A program made the position numbers and the translations under genes. Positions 9,481 to 17,854 of a stretch of 64,000 bases of DNA are shown piece after piece (position 1 is the first letter of the stretch; each line of letters opens with the position of its first letter). The stretch spans positions 101,035-165,034 of the forward strand of contig NZ_BJDX01000007.1 in NCBI RefSeq assembly GCF_005405365.1, written 5' to 3'. This stretch comes from Enterococcus xiangfangensis (GTDB lineage: Bacteria; Bacillota; Bacilli; Lactobacillales; Enterococcaceae). The notes beneath the pieces were generated by a model. It saw only the letters and a list, made by a program, of their open reading frames with translations, did not search any database and was not told the origin of the DNA.

Positions 9481-10086
9481 TTATTCTACGCGCGGTTCTT
9501 GTTTTTCTTCGATCTTTTCTTGTGCTGTATTGGTTCCACGGCTAACTGCTTCTTTTGCTTTGTCTGTTTGTTTTGCTGCAAAGCGTCCGGTAGTCTTAGC
9601 CGCGCTGGTTACTTTATCTTGAACTGTTTCACTGTCTTCTTGATATTCATCTTTTGATTTGATATCAACAACGTTAACATTTACTTCGATCACTTCAAGA
9701 TGTGTCATGTGGGCTACTTCGTCATGAATGACTTGCTTGATTCGCTCTGCAATTTTAGGAATGTCGCGACCATATTCAATGACTACATCCATGTCGACTG
9801 CTACTTGCTTCTTGCCAACTTCTGTTTCAATTCCTGAAGTAACATTCTCTGTATTGACTAACTTCTCTGCGATATTCGAAAAAAATCCGCCATCAACCGT
9901 TAATAATCCATCGATTTGATCGACAGCCGTTCCAACAATTTTTTGGATTACCTTGTCCGCATACGTCAATTCGCCTTTGATCTCGGTTACTTTATTGGTA
10001 TCTGCAAAGGTTTCATAATTGCCATCAACTGGATTTACTCCTACGGTTTTATCACGGACATCTTTGTTCTCAAAATTATTGACCAT
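9481..10086 (-). CDS. gls24: Asp23/Gls24 family envelope stress protein
   Basis: A 201-residue soluble, acidic protein. The Asp23/Gls24 domain spans roughly residues 35-130 (KGELTYADKVIQKIVGTAVD, then GKKQVAVDMDVVIEYG and VIEVNVNVVDI). A charged low-complexity tail (about 135-201, rich in Lys, Glu and Gln) follows. Family members are abundant stress proteins that in staphylococci are held at the membrane by AmaP; the AmaP-type gene lies two genes upstream, so the same arrangement is likely. In enterococci Gls24 is linked to bile and starvation tolerance. AGGAGGAATTTATA precedes the start. The operon is SDR, small peptide, amaP, DUF2273, gls24, glsB. Confidence 0.92.
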   Translation of the reverse strand: MVNNFENKDVRDKTVGVNPVDGNYETFADTNKVTEIKGELTYADKVIQKIVGTAVDQIDGLLTVDGGFFSNIAEKLVNTENVTSGIETEVGKKQVAVDMDVVIEYGRDIPKIAERIKQVIHDEVAHMTHLEVIEVNVNVVDIKSKDEYQEDSETVQDKVTSAAKTTGRFAAKQTDKAKEAVSRGTNTAQEKIEEKQEPRVE

Positions 10087-10152
10087 TATAAATTCCTCCT
10101 GTTAGATAATTTTTTTATTTTTATTCATTAAAAAAACTATTGGCAGTTCTTA

Positions 10153-10350
10153 CTACTTGTTTCGAGGCTTAAAAATATCCCTAAATAAACCGCTTTGTTC
10201 CAAATAAAAACCAATCATCGTGCCCAAAACTGTAAGAACAACAAGTAATAGCGTTTTAAAAAAACCAATCGAAACTAATAAGATTGCTAGGATCAATCCC
10301 AATCCCCCAAAAATAATCGGGAGTTTATATTGATAAATGAATTCTTTCAT
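10153..10350 (-). CDS. DUF2273 small membrane protein
   Basis: A 65-residue protein with two closely spaced hydrophobic helices (LPIIFGGLGLILAILLVSIGF and LLLVVLTVLGTMIGFYLEQ) and a basic C-terminal tail ending PRNK. This is the DUF2273 pattern, a small protein nearly always encoded between amaP and an asp23/gls24 gene. It probably sits in the membrane as part of the Asp23/AmaP assembly; that role is inferred from context. It is 10 bp downstream of amaP and has a good GGAGGGA ribosome site. Confidence 0.88.
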   Translation of the reverse strand: MKEFIYQYKLPIIFGGLGLILAILLVSIGFFKTLLLVVLTVLGTMIGFYLEQSGLFRDIFKPRNK

Positions 10351-10360
10351 ACGCTCCCTC

Positions 10361-10933
10361 CTATTCTACTCTTGAGCGATTTGCAGTCCTTTGATCTTCT
10401 TTTTCGAATTCTTTATATGCGACATCTACTTTGACCTTTTCCTCTGAACCTAAGATGGCTTGCAGCTCATCTTTAATCTCTTCCATTAAGTTTCCTGTTT
10501 TTCCAATAATCGAAGAGGTTCGTGTTAATTGACCAGTCACATAAATTTTTATCGTATTTTTTGTTGCACGAACTTTTACTTTTGGTGAAGAAACAAAGCC
10601 GACTCCTTTTAATTTTGAACGGACAAAGCCTTCGATAGCTTTTTTATCCAAAGATAAGCGTCCTCTGTCTTCATTTAGCACAAAAGTCTGTTTGATTCTC
10701 GGATAAAAAATCAGAACACAGATAAAAATCAATAAAACGATTGAGAAAACAACAGCGCTCCAAAATAGAAAAAGTTGAAAATACTCATTTGACAGCAAAT
10801 CATAAATAAATCTTGCCCGCCTCATTCCAAATGGAAATTCTGAATAAGGCGATGTGATTGCGCTCATCATCAACAAAACAGACATCAATATCAATGAGAG
10901 GATTATTCCAATCGCTTTGATCCCACGATTCAT
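10361..10933 (-). CDS. amaP: alkaline shock response membrane anchor protein AmaP
   Basis: A 190-residue protein with two N-terminal transmembrane helices (about residues 7-27 and 55-80) and a cytoplasmic domain of about 110 residues with alternating beta/alpha character (KGVGFVSSPKVKVRATKNTIKIYV is part of it). This matches AmaP, the membrane anchor for Asp23-type proteins. The gene order amaP, DUF2273, gls24 supports it. It follows the 31-codon membrane-peptide gene by about 60 bp. GGAGGTGCACT precedes the start. Confidence 0.88.
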   Translation of the reverse strand: MNRGIKAIGIILSLILMSVLLMMSAITSPYSEFPFGMRRARFIYDLLSNEYFQLFLFWSAVVFSIVLLIFICVLIFYPRIKQTFVLNEDRGRLSLDKKAIEGFVRSKLKGVGFVSSPKVKVRATKNTIKIYVTGQLTRTSSIIGKTGNLMEEIKDELQAILGSEEKVKVDVAYKEFEKEDQRTANRSRVE

Positions 10934-10994
10934 AGTGCACCTCCTTCACAAATAACGAGACTTGTGCTGACTAACTACAGATTAACTTAACGAC

Positions 10995-11090
10995 CTATGC
11001 TTTTTTTCTCCGCATCAAAAAATGGCTGAACAACAACGGAATCAAATTAAGTAACAACAATATACCAATGGATTTCGTTCTTTTTTTCAT
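10995..11090 (-). CDS. 31-residue single-pass membrane peptide in the gls24 operon
   Basis: A short frame with ATG at 11088-11090 and TAG at 10995-10997. AGGAGG sits 9 nt before the ATG, an ideal ribosome site, and overlaps the region just after the SDR stop. The peptide starts MKKRTKS, has one hydrophobic helix (IGILLLLNLIPLLFSHF) and ends in a basic cluster MRRKKA, so it probably spans the membrane once. It lies between the SDR gene and amaP on the same strand, so it should be co-transcribed with the stress operon. I do not recognise a family. Genes this short are usually missed by annotation. Confidence 0.6.
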   Translation of the reverse strand: MKKRTKSIGILLLLNLIPLLFSHFLMRRKKA

Positions 11091-11102
11091 CGTCGTCCTC
11101 CT

Positions 11103-11993
11103 CTATAAGTTGATCGCCTCGCCGCCCGTTACGCCATAAATCTGAGCGGTGACATAGCTGGCATCATTTGAAGCTAAGAAAACATACACTGGTGCCAGCT
11201 CAGCAGGCTGCCCAGCTCTTTCCAAAAGGGCTTCTTGGCCAAATTCTGGTATCGCTTCTGGTGGTTGGCCCTGATCTAATTGAAGCGGCGTCCAAATCGG
11301 TCCAGGAGCGACACCATTTACGCGAATTCCTTTTTTGGCTAATTGTTTTGCTAAACCAACCGTAAAATTGGCGATCGCAGATTTTGTTGCCGCATAGTCT
11401 AATAAATGATCACTAGGGTTAAATGCTTGAATGGATGTCGTCGTAATAATACTGCTGCCCGCTGGCAAATGCGACAAAGCCAATTGAACCAGTTCAAACA
11501 TCGCGATGATGTTTATCGTAAATGAATCCTTTACTTGCTGGATTGGTAATTCTTCAATCGCTTTTTGTGAAATCTGTTGGGCAGCGTTTAAGACCAATGT
11601 GTCTAATCCGCCCAATTCTGCGACAGTTTGCTCGATTATCTGTTGCGGCGCCGTTTCGTTTCTTAAATCATACGGCAGCAAAACGGCTTTTCTCCCAGCT
11701 TTTTCGATATAGTCGGCAACTTGTTGCGCGTCTTTTTCTTCCCCCGGAAAAAATTGAATGGCAACGTCGGCACCTTCTCGAGCAAAGGCAATGGCAGCTG
11801 CGCGTCCAATTCCAGAGTCTCCTCCGGTAATGAGTACTCGCCGGTTTTCTAGTTTTTTATTTCCAACATAACTTTCTTCCCCACAATCCGGTCGCGGCTG
11901 CATATTTGTTTGCAACGCGGGAGTATCCTGATCCTGTTTAGTAAACCGGTCGGAATAAAATAACTTTCTCGGATCTTTTAAAACTGGCTTCAT
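11103..11993 (-). CDS. SDR family oxidoreductase (YhdF/YghA-like)
   Basis: A 296-residue short-chain dehydrogenase with the extended N-terminal arm of the general-stress SDR group (DPRKLFYSDRF near the start, then a PRPDCGEESYVG linker). The Rossmann motif TGGDSGIGRAAA is near residue 57 and NAAQ near 136. The catalytic Ser lies in ITTTSIQAF, with YAATKSA giving Tyr and Lys. The C-terminus is typical (YVTAQIYGVTGGEAINL region). Substrate is unknown; homologues are NADP-dependent general-stress enzymes. It is the first gene of the stress operon and only 12 bp separate it from the 31-codon frame. A GAAAGGAG ribosome site precedes the start. Confidence 0.9.
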   Translation of the reverse strand: MKPVLKDPRKLFYSDRFTKQDQDTPALQTNMQPRPDCGEESYVGNKKLENRRVLITGGDSGIGRAAAIAFAREGADVAIQFFPGEEKDAQQVADYIEKAGRKAVLLPYDLRNETAPQQIIEQTVAELGGLDTLVLNAAQQISQKAIEELPIQQVKDSFTINIIAMFELVQLALSHLPAGSSIITTTSIQAFNPSDHLLDYAATKSAIANFTVGLAKQLAKKGIRVNGVAPGPIWTPLQLDQGQPPEAIPEFGQEALLERAGQPAELAPVYVFLASNDASYVTAQIYGVTGGEAINL

Positions 11994-12203
11994 CCTGACA
12001 TTCTCCTTTCTATCTATCTCAAAGTGTAACGCATTCTCTATTTTTTAAGAAATATTCTGCTCAATTCTTTTTTTACAATGACTTTTTTTCTAAAATTTGA
12101 CAATTCAATAAAAATATACAACTATGAGTGGAAGTAAGAGGATTTGAGTAGTTTTTAGCCGAGATTAATTAATAACAATTAATAACAGACAGGGTTGGGG
12201 AAT

Positions 12204-13145
12204 ATGATTCAATATTTTGAAATCAGTTCAGCAAATGGTGTCACAGAAAGTTGTTCCGAACATGGAAATTGGCTGGTCTTAACAGAAGCGACAACTGATG
12301 AACAAGCAGAACTTATTCGAACCTATGGTTTACCTGAAGAGATTTTTATTGGGGCGACCCACGCGGAAGAAGTCTCCCATTTAGAACCGTTAGAACAAAC
12401 TTCCTTGGGAGATGCCTACGCTCTTGTCCTGACAAATCTTGCAGATACAAACGAAACGATTGAAAAGCGTTTAGAGCCGATTATTTTTATTGTGTCTGAG
12501 TCGCTATTGATTACTTATGTCGGTAAAAATTCTTCGTTTATAGATAATTTGCTAAAAAAACATCAAAATAAAATAACTAATTTTGAAGAATTGATTGCTT
12601 TTAGTATTTTCATGGTGTACACCCACTACATCAGTGAACTGATGGAAATCAAAAAAGAGATCGACGCGCTAGATGAAGCAGCAAGAAAAACAACCGAAAA
12701 CAATTCATTGTTCCAATTAGCAGATACTAGTAGAAAAGTTGTTTACATCGATCACAAGCTTGCTGGTCAAAAAGAAACGTTGGAGCATTTATGGAAGAAA
12801 GAGAATTTTCTTGAAACATTAAACAATCCCAAAGTTCTTTACGACATTCGCCTGCATCAAAAACATGCAGAAGAGCTCATCAAAATTTATCGAGACTTAC
12901 TGGAAACAGTCGGTGGTCTTTTCACTGATATGATGGATAATAATCTGAACCATCTGATGAAATATCTTGATTCTGCCGCTCTGATTCTAGCAATCCCAGC
13001 ACTCATCTCTGGAATATGGGGAATGAACACTGGGGGACTGCCGGGAAAAGGCTCCAGTACAGGTTTCTTTCTAGTAGTCGGATTCTCAATTCTTTTAGCG
13101 ATCGTCGTCGCGATCCATCTAAAAAAGAAAGACTTTTCAAAATAA
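12204..13145 (+). CDS. corA: CorA family Mg2+/Co2+ channel
   Basis: About 313 residues. The N-terminal cytoplasmic alpha/beta domain (1-180) is followed by the long stalk helix and two C-terminal transmembrane helices. The GMN motif is present as IWGMNTGG near the end of TM1, and a basic tail (HLKKKDFSK) follows TM2, as in CorA. Homopentameric CorA channels carry Mg2+ inward, gated by cytoplasmic Mg2+. An in-frame TTG at 12195 is possible, but GGGG lies just before the ATG at 12204. Monocistronic; convergent with the rplT operon, with a terminator between them. A second, distinct CorA is at 16796. Confidence 0.9.
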   Translation: MIQYFEISSANGVTESCSEHGNWLVLTEATTDEQAELIRTYGLPEEIFIGATHAEEVSHLEPLEQTSLGDAYALVLTNLADTNETIEKRLEPIIFIVSESLLITYVGKNSSFIDNLLKKHQNKITNFEELIAFSIFMVYTHYISELMEIKKEIDALDEAARKTTENNSLFQLADTSRKVVYIDHKLAGQKETLEHLWKKENFLETLNNPKVLYDIRLHQKHAEELIKIYRDLLETVGGLFTDMMDNNLNHLMKYLDSAALILAIPALISGIWGMNTGGLPGKGSSTGFFLVVGFSILLAIVVAIHLKKKDFSK

Positions 13146-13177
13146 GTGCTCAGACTGTAAGACGATTTGATCAAAAG

Positions 13178-13206
13178 AAAAACCCCGCTCAATAAGAGCG
13201 GGGTTT
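13178..13206 (-). terminator. terminator of infC-rpmI-rplT
   Basis: A 10-bp GC-rich stem AACCCCGCTC/GAGCGGGGTT with a 5-nt loop is followed by a T-run on the reverse strand. It may also serve corA on the forward strand. Confidence 0.85.
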
Positions 13207-13232
13207 ACGTTGATACATCAACGTTTATAAGC

Positions 13233-13592
13233 CTATTTGTTTAATGAATCTTTTGCTTGGTCAGCTAGTGCAGTGAAAGCAGCTGCATCGTGAACTGCTA
13301 AGTCAGCTAACATTTTACGGTTGATTTCGATACCGGCAACTTTAAGACCATGCATTAATTTTGAGTAGCTCAAGCCGTTCATACGAGCCGCTGCGTTAAT
13401 ACGAGCGATCCACAATTTACGGAAGTCGCGTTTCTTTTGACGACGATCGCGGTATGCGTAGTTGTATGAATTCATTACTTGTTCTTTAGCTGTTTTAAAT
13501 AGAGTGTGTTTAGAACCGTAGTAACCTTTAGCTAATTTTAATGTCTTTTTACGACGTTTGCGAGTTACAGTTCCACCTTTAACACGTGCCAT
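13233..13592 (-). CDS. rplT: 50S ribosomal protein L20
   Basis: A 119-residue, highly basic protein of exactly the expected length. It starts MARVKGG and has a long N-terminal helix region ([19 protein letters not shown]) and a C-terminal globular domain ([17 protein letters not shown]). L20 is needed for early 50S assembly and in Firmicutes also represses its own operon by binding the infC leader. Last gene of infC-rpmI-rplT, with the terminator just after it. Confidence 0.98.
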   Translation of the reverse strand: MARVKGGTVTRKRRKKTLKLAKGYYGSKHTLFKTAKEQVMNSYNYAYRDRRQKKRDFRKLWIARINAAARMNGLSYSKLMHGLKVAGIEINRKMLADLAVHDAAAFTALADQAKDSLNK

Positions 13593-13653
13593 GTTTAATT
13601 CCTCCTAATAAATAAATCATTGAATTTTTTTAATTGTAAAGCAGGTTGCGCAA

Positions 13654-13854
13654 TTATTTCATGCGTGCCAATTGTTGGCGGATACGTTTGTAATCGCCCT
13701 TTGATACCATTGATGCTTTACGTAATTGACGACGTTGTTTTTTTGTTTTCCCGTGGAATCGGTGACTCGTGAACGCGCGGAAACGTTTCAAACCGCCGTT
13801 ACCAGTGCGTTTTACGCGTTTTGCTAAACCGCGATGTGTTTTTTGTTTTGGCAT
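13654..13854 (-). CDS. rpmI: 50S ribosomal protein L35
   Basis: A 66-residue basic protein beginning [18 protein letters not shown], the hallmark of L35, and ending with the conserved [10 protein letters not shown] helix. It is the middle gene of infC-rpmI-rplT. AGGAGGAAATTTAGTC precedes the start. Confidence 0.98.
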   Translation of the reverse strand: MPKQKTHRGLAKRVKRTGNGGLKRFRAFTSHRFHGKTKKQRRQLRKASMVSKGDYKRIRQQLARMK

Positions 13855-13927
13855 GACTAAATTTCCTCCTACTTTTCATTTCGCATACTCTTCAACGAAT
13901 GTCAAAGAAGCATTCTCAAAATTATTG

Positions 13928-14452
13928 CTAGTCTTTCTTCTCTTTCGGTGCAAGCACTAAGAACATGCTACGTCCGTCCATCTTCGCTTTTTGTTCCACT
14001 GTCGCGATATCGCCAGTTTCTTCAGCTAAGCGATCAAGAACTTTTTGACCAATATCTTTGTGGGTAATGGCACGGCCCTTGAAACGGATCGAAGCTTTCA
14101 CTTTGTCGCCTTTTTCCAAGAATTTGCGTGCGTTACGAAGTTTTGTATTAAAGTCGTTTACGTCAATCGTTGGACTTAAACGAACTTCTTTAACGTTGAT
14201 CACTTTTTGTTTCTTGCGAGCTTCACGTTCTTTTTTCTGTTGTTCGAATCGGTATTTACCGTAATCCATAATACGCGCTACAGGCGGTTTCGCACCAGGA
14301 GCTACTAGGACTACATCAAGATTAGCTTGTTCAGCAATTTTTAAGGCTTCTACTTTCGATATTACACCTAGTTGTTCGCCATCTTGTCCGATCAAACGTA
14401 CTTCACGCGCACGAATGCCGTCGTTAACCATCATATCCTTTGCTATGGTCAT
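13928..14452 (-). CDS. infC: translation initiation factor IF-3
   Basis: A 174-residue IF-3 with both domains. The N domain contains [13 protein letters not shown] and GEQLGV; a basic linker ([15 protein letters not shown]) follows; the C domain contains [21 protein letters not shown] and [11 protein letters not shown]-3 blocks premature subunit joining and checks the start codon. The ATG at 14450-14452 is only 3 nt from the GGAGG core, unusually tight. An ATA two codons later would be at normal distance, which recalls the rare start codons of infC in other bacteria. The first gene of the ribosomal operon, behind an L20-type leader. Confidence 0.97.
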   Translation of the reverse strand: MTIAKDMMVNDGIRAREVRLIGQDGEQLGVISKVEALKIAEQANLDVVLVAPGAKPPVARIMDYGKYRFEQQKKEREARKKQKVINVKEVRLSPTIDVNDFNTKLRNARKFLEKGDKVKASIRFKGRAITHKDIGQKVLDRLAEETGDIATVEQKAKMDGRSMFLVLAPKEKKD

Positions 14453-14461
14453 TCACCTCCA

Positions 14462-14614
14462 AATTTTTTGAGAGAAAAAAAGCGAATAAAAAAACGAGTT
14501 CTTTACGAACCCGCACGTAGTTTGACTTATCGAAAAGATTAGTCAATAACTATCTAGCCCAGCGAGATATTCGCATAAGGCGAGAAGCGGGTGCTTCTGC
14601 TTTTATTTCTCAAC
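14462..14614 (-). ncRNA. L20-type leader RNA of infC-rpmI-rplT
   Basis: The roughly 150-nt 5' leader contains the AGCACCCGCTTCTCGCC-like block typical of Firmicute infC/L20 leaders. Near its 3' end is an intrinsic terminator (CGGGTTC/GAACTCG stem, then seven T). In characterised relatives L20 binding favours early termination. The assignment rests on pattern, position and the terminator. Confidence 0.75.
14489..14513 (-). terminator. attenuator terminator inside the infC leader
   Basis: A 7-bp stem (one G-U pair) with a GTAAA loop is followed by TTTTTTT on the reverse strand, 37 bp before infC. Confidence 0.7.
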
Positions 14615-14620
14615 TTTAAT

Positions 14621-14649
14621 AGTATACAAGCTATCTTCTAAGATGTCAA
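14621..14649 (-). promoter_or_regulatory. infC operon promoter
   Basis: On the reverse strand TTGACA, a 17-bp spacer and TATACT form a near-consensus vegetative promoter. Transcription should begin near 14614. Confidence 0.85.
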
Positions 14650-14743
14650 CCTCTTTAGTTTTTATTTCTAATCGTTTTCAGAAACTTTCTGTTGAGTTTT
14701 CTTTAATAAGTATGCTACCGTATAATATGAAGGAAGTGATAGA

Positions 14744-15781
14744 ATGGAACAATCTTTTTTTAAAGAATTGATTCGTTACAACAAACCAAAGGAATCCCCC
14801 TTTCGTTTAATCGGCGCGGGCCTTTGTATGATCAGCATCTTATTCACCGGTTATTTATCTCATCAACTAGCAGTTGCTAGTTTTGGTTCACTAGGTATCT
14901 TTACCTTTCTTTATTATCAAAATCTCCCTCTAAAACAGTTAGTGCTGCGTTTATCAATTATCGGTAGTTTCTTAACTTTAGGAAATTTTCTTGGTATGCT
15001 TTCAACCCACGCAGATTGGACTGCTCCTATCGTCGTTGCCCTTATCGGCTTTTTAGGTCGTTTCTTTTTCCGACTGCACGGCATTGCCAAACCAGGTCCT
15101 TTTTTCATCGTTATGGTTACAGCAATGGGCACAAGCACAAAGATTCCTTTAACTAAGATCCCCTTAATGAGCGGCTACTTTTTTATCGGCGTACTCTTTG
15201 CCATCGTCTTTGCGGTTATCATACACTTTATAGAAAAAGCACCCTTGCCAACAACCAAAACAGCTGCCACACTGAAATCACGAATTGCTGATGATCCGGC
15301 TGTGATCATCGAAAGTCTTTTTTATAGCGCTATTTTATTTTTTGCTGTGTATTTAAGTATGGGACTGCGTTTAGAAAATCCTTACTGGCTCATCGTCTCT
15401 TGTGCAGCGATTTTACAAGGCGACACGCTGCGGGCAATGGCTCATCGAAATATTCAACGGATCTTTGGTACGATCATTGGTCTGTTGATCGCTGCCTTTT
15501 TACTGAATTTGTCTCTAACTGTTTTTGAAACATTGATCGTGATCACTTTGCTGTTTGTGACCGTCGAATACTTTATCAAACGCAATTACGCAATCGCGCA
15601 ATTTTTTACCACACCTATGTCGCTAATGTTGGCGATGCTGGCAAAACAGCAATACATTTACACCTTGATCCAATTTCGCTTTCTCGGAATTGTGATTGGC
15701 AGTTTATTAGGTCTGCTTGCTGCTTACTTGATGCATATTAGTTTCAACTTTTACAATCGTAAATTCCGACCAAACGAATAA
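14744..15781 (+). CDS. FUSC-like multi-pass membrane protein
   Basis: A 345-residue integral membrane protein with about ten hydrophobic segments in two similar halves (roughly 25-165 and 195-335), separated by a short hydrophilic loop. The repeat FGSLGIFTF / NPYWLIVSCAAILQG and the mid-chain HRNIQRIFGTIIG match the FUSC/aromatic-acid-exporter group. In that group HR..RI.GT is the conserved block after the second bundle. Such proteins are predicted exporters of small organic acids, but no substrate can be named. GAAGTGATAGA precedes the start. Monocistronic, followed by a large hairpin. Confidence 0.7.
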   Translation: MEQSFFKELIRYNKPKESPFRLIGAGLCMISILFTGYLSHQLAVASFGSLGIFTFLYYQNLPLKQLVLRLSIIGSFLTLGNFLGMLSTHADWTAPIVVALIGFLGRFFFRLHGIAKPGPFFIVMVTAMGTSTKIPLTKIPLMSGYFFIGVLFAIVFAVIIHFIEKAPLPTTKTAATLKSRIADDPAVIIESLFYSAILFFAVYLSMGLRLENPYWLIVSCAAILQGDTLRAMAHRNIQRIFGTIIGLLIAAFLLNLSLTVFETLIVITLLFVTVEYFIKRNYAIAQFFTTPMSLMLAMLAKQQYIYTLIQFRFLGIVIGSLLGLLAAYLMHISFNFYNRKFRPNE

Positions 15782-15790
15782 TGATCAGAC

Positions 15791-15868
15791 CGAGTGAGTC
15801 TGTAGTGTCCTCTAAAAGTTAGACCAAAAATCTAACTTCTGGGAGCACTACAGACTGCTCTTTTTTTG
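15791..15868 (+). terminator. large palindromic terminator with IS-end-like sequence
   Basis: Arms AGTCTGTAGTG and CACTACAGACT enclose a second stem AAGTTAGA/TCTAACTT around CCAAAAA, and a T-run follows. It should end the FUSC-like transcript. The arm sequence also resembles terminal repeats of IS3/IS150-type elements. Confidence 0.75.
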
Positions 15869-15906
15869 TTATACTAAGGATATTAAACATAAAAGGAGTT
15901 CCTACT

Positions 15907-16716
15907 ATGTATCGATTGATTGCTTGTGATTTGGATGAAACATTGTTAGATAAAAATCGGCATGTGTCCAAAAAGACACAAGAAACAATAAAAAAGGCCG
16001 AAGCCCAAGGATTGGTATTCGTGCCGGCGACTGGTCGTGGATTCTATTCAATCAAGCAAACATTGGAAGAATTAACTGCTAAAAATAAAGACAACCATTA
16101 CATGATCGGTTTTAATGGCGGCGTAATTGTCAAAAATCAAGGACCAGTGATTATCAAAGATTTTCCTTTGAATTTCGAACTACTTACTCGCTTATTTGAA
16201 TTTGGTTCCAAATATGACGTAGCGATCCATCTTTATACATTTGAACAAACGTATCTTTATCACAGCAATCCTGAAGAAGATGCTTACTTGTCGACGATTC
16301 CTCACGAAAAAAGGCTAGATGATGATTTTAGTTTTCTAAAAAATCAAACTTGCTATAAAGCCTTGTTCCAAAATACGGATCGCAGTTATTTAGAAAAATT
16401 AGAACAAGAACTACCTGCTGAACTGCGCGCAGTCTTAGAAATAAGCTACTCTTCCAACCGTTATATCGAATTCAATCCAAAAGGCGTCAGCAAAGGCGCG
16501 GCATTGCAAGTGCTAGCAGATCAGCTGAAGATTCCTATGAGCGAAACAATCGCTATTGGCGATAACACAAATGACCTAGCGATGATCCACACAGCTGCGT
16601 TAGGTGTTGCAGTCGCTAATGCGGTCCCTGCCGTTAAAGCGGCGGCCCAGCATACAACGATTGCCACTCATGAACAAAGTGCTGTAGCTGAAGTCATCGA
16701 AACGTTTATTTTATAA
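15907..16716 (+). CDS. Cof-type HAD family sugar-phosphate phosphatase
   Basis: A 269-residue Cof/YidA-type HAD hydrolase. Motif I is CDLDETLLD (nucleophile and acid Asp), motif II PATGR, motif III KGVSKGAAL with Lys, and motif IV IGDNTNDLAMI. A type C2 cap lies at roughly residues 85-190. Family members dephosphorylate sugar phosphates, FMN or PLP with Mg2+; the specific substrate cannot be told. AAAGGAGTTCCTACT precedes the ATG. Monocistronic, ends in a strong bidirectional terminator shared with the convergent corA-like gene. Confidence 0.88.
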   Translation: MYRLIACDLDETLLDKNRHVSKKTQETIKKAEAQGLVFVPATGRGFYSIKQTLEELTAKNKDNHYMIGFNGGVIVKNQGPVIIKDFPLNFELLTRLFEFGSKYDVAIHLYTFEQTYLYHSNPEEDAYLSTIPHEKRLDDDFSFLKNQTCYKALFQNTDRSYLEKLEQELPAELRAVLEISYSSNRYIEFNPKGVSKGAALQVLADQLKIPMSETIAIGDNTNDLAMIHTAALGVAVANAVPAVKAAAQHTTIATHEQSAVAEVIETFIL

Positions 16717-16756
16717 AAACAAGGGAGTGTGAATTAGTCTCACACTCCCTTGTTTT
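16716..16756. terminator. bidirectional terminator
   Basis: A 17-bp stem (AAAACAAGGGAGTGTGA and its complement) with a short loop and T-runs on both strands lies between the convergent HAD and CorA genes. Confidence 0.9.
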
Positions 16757-16795
16757 AAACTGACTGTTTTTTCAAAAAAATTCTGTTATCCCTTT

Positions 16796-17701
16796 TTAAC
16801 GTATTCTGCGCCATAAAATCAAGATCAACCATACAGATAGTCCTAAACTGATGATCAATGTTATGAACCAGCCGGCTTCAGAATGGGCAAAAGGCAATGG
16901 CATATTCATTCCAAAAAAGCCCGTCACGATCGTTGGGATCGTCAACAACAATGACCAGATCGTCAAAATTTTCATCGTGTCGTTCAAATTATTATTCAAC
17001 AAATTATTATAGGTCCCCGACAATTGATCCAAAACCTCACTGGAAAGTTTCGTCATCTCTACCGCTTGTTTTGCCTCGATCAATGCATCGTCTAACTCTT
17101 CTTTTTCTTTAGCAGTAAAGCTTGAAAAAAGCGTCTGTGCTTTGACTTGTTCCAACAGCACCGCATTTTGTTTAGTCGCAGTTACTAAATAAACTAGCCC
17201 AATTTCTAAATCAGAAAGTGCCAATAAATTTTTATTGGTTGTCTTTTCGCGCAGTCTTTTGTTCAAATGGATTCGCTGACTGTCTACTTCTTCTACTAAA
17301 GGAAAATAATAATCAGAAATCAAAAACAAGGTGTGGAACAACAAACTCGCTGTGCTTTGATCTGGTTCATTTGCTAATAAATTTTCAATGATGTTTTCAA
17401 CATAGTCTGTCCGCTCATTTACAAAAGAGAAAAAATAATGCTCTTTTAAAATAAAGGCCATTGGACTCGTCTCATAGTGATTATCTTTTTTCAAAAGATT
17501 CGGTACATTAAAAATCAACAAAAATGCTTTTTCTAAGGGATCATATTCCACCCGCGCCCGCTCGTTGTCATCAAGAGCATACGTCAACATCTCATCACTG
17601 ATCGCATAACTGGCCTGTAATTTTTTTATTTCATGCGATTGTGTACTATCCACATTGATCCAAGTACACTTCGCTTGATTGAATGTTTTTTCGCTGTCCA
17701 T
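16796..17701 (-). CDS. CorA-like magnesium transporter
   Basis: About 301 residues starting MDSEKTFNQ. The cytoplasmic domain, long stalk helix and two C-terminal transmembrane helices are in CorA order. GFFGMNMPLPF carries the GMN selectivity motif, and the protein ends LWRRIR, a basic tail. It differs widely from the CorA at 12204 and is closer to the YfjQ-type branch. The start at 17699-17701 has AGGAGG 7 nt upstream; the frame is open further, to 17836, but that extension lacks a ribosome site and overlaps the neighbouring promoter. Divergent from the PadR gene. Confidence 0.87.
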   Translation of the reverse strand: MDSEKTFNQAKCTWINVDSTQSHEIKKLQASYAISDEMLTYALDDNERARVEYDPLEKAFLLIFNVPNLLKKDNHYETSPMAFILKEHYFFSFVNERTDYVENIIENLLANEPDQSTASLLFHTLFLISDYYFPLVEEVDSQRIHLNKRLREKTTNKNLLALSDLEIGLVYLVTATKQNAVLLEQVKAQTLFSSFTAKEKEELDDALIEAKQAVEMTKLSSEVLDQLSGTYNNLLNNNLNDTMKILTIWSLLLTIPTIVTGFFGMNMPLPFAHSEAGWFITLIISLGLSVWLILILWRRIR

Positions 17702-17786
17702 CAAAAACCTCCTGTACTGATTCTTGCTCACAGTATACCAAAAATCATCATTCACTATTAATTTCACACACGTTAGAAGTTTTTTA

Positions 17787-17833
17787 TTGACTTTTTTAAT
17801 ACCTCGCTTTATTATCTTTATGACACGAGGTAT
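17787..17833 (+). promoter_or_regulatory. padR promoter with overlapping inverted-repeat operator
   Basis: TTGACT (17787-17792), a 17-bp spacer and TATTAT (17810-17815) form the promoter. The inverted repeat ATACCTCG (17799-17806) and CGAGGTAT (17826-17833) brackets the -10 box, as expected of an autorepressing PadR protein. Confidence 0.75.
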
Positions 17834-17854
17834 CATTTATAAGGAGGTAAAAAA

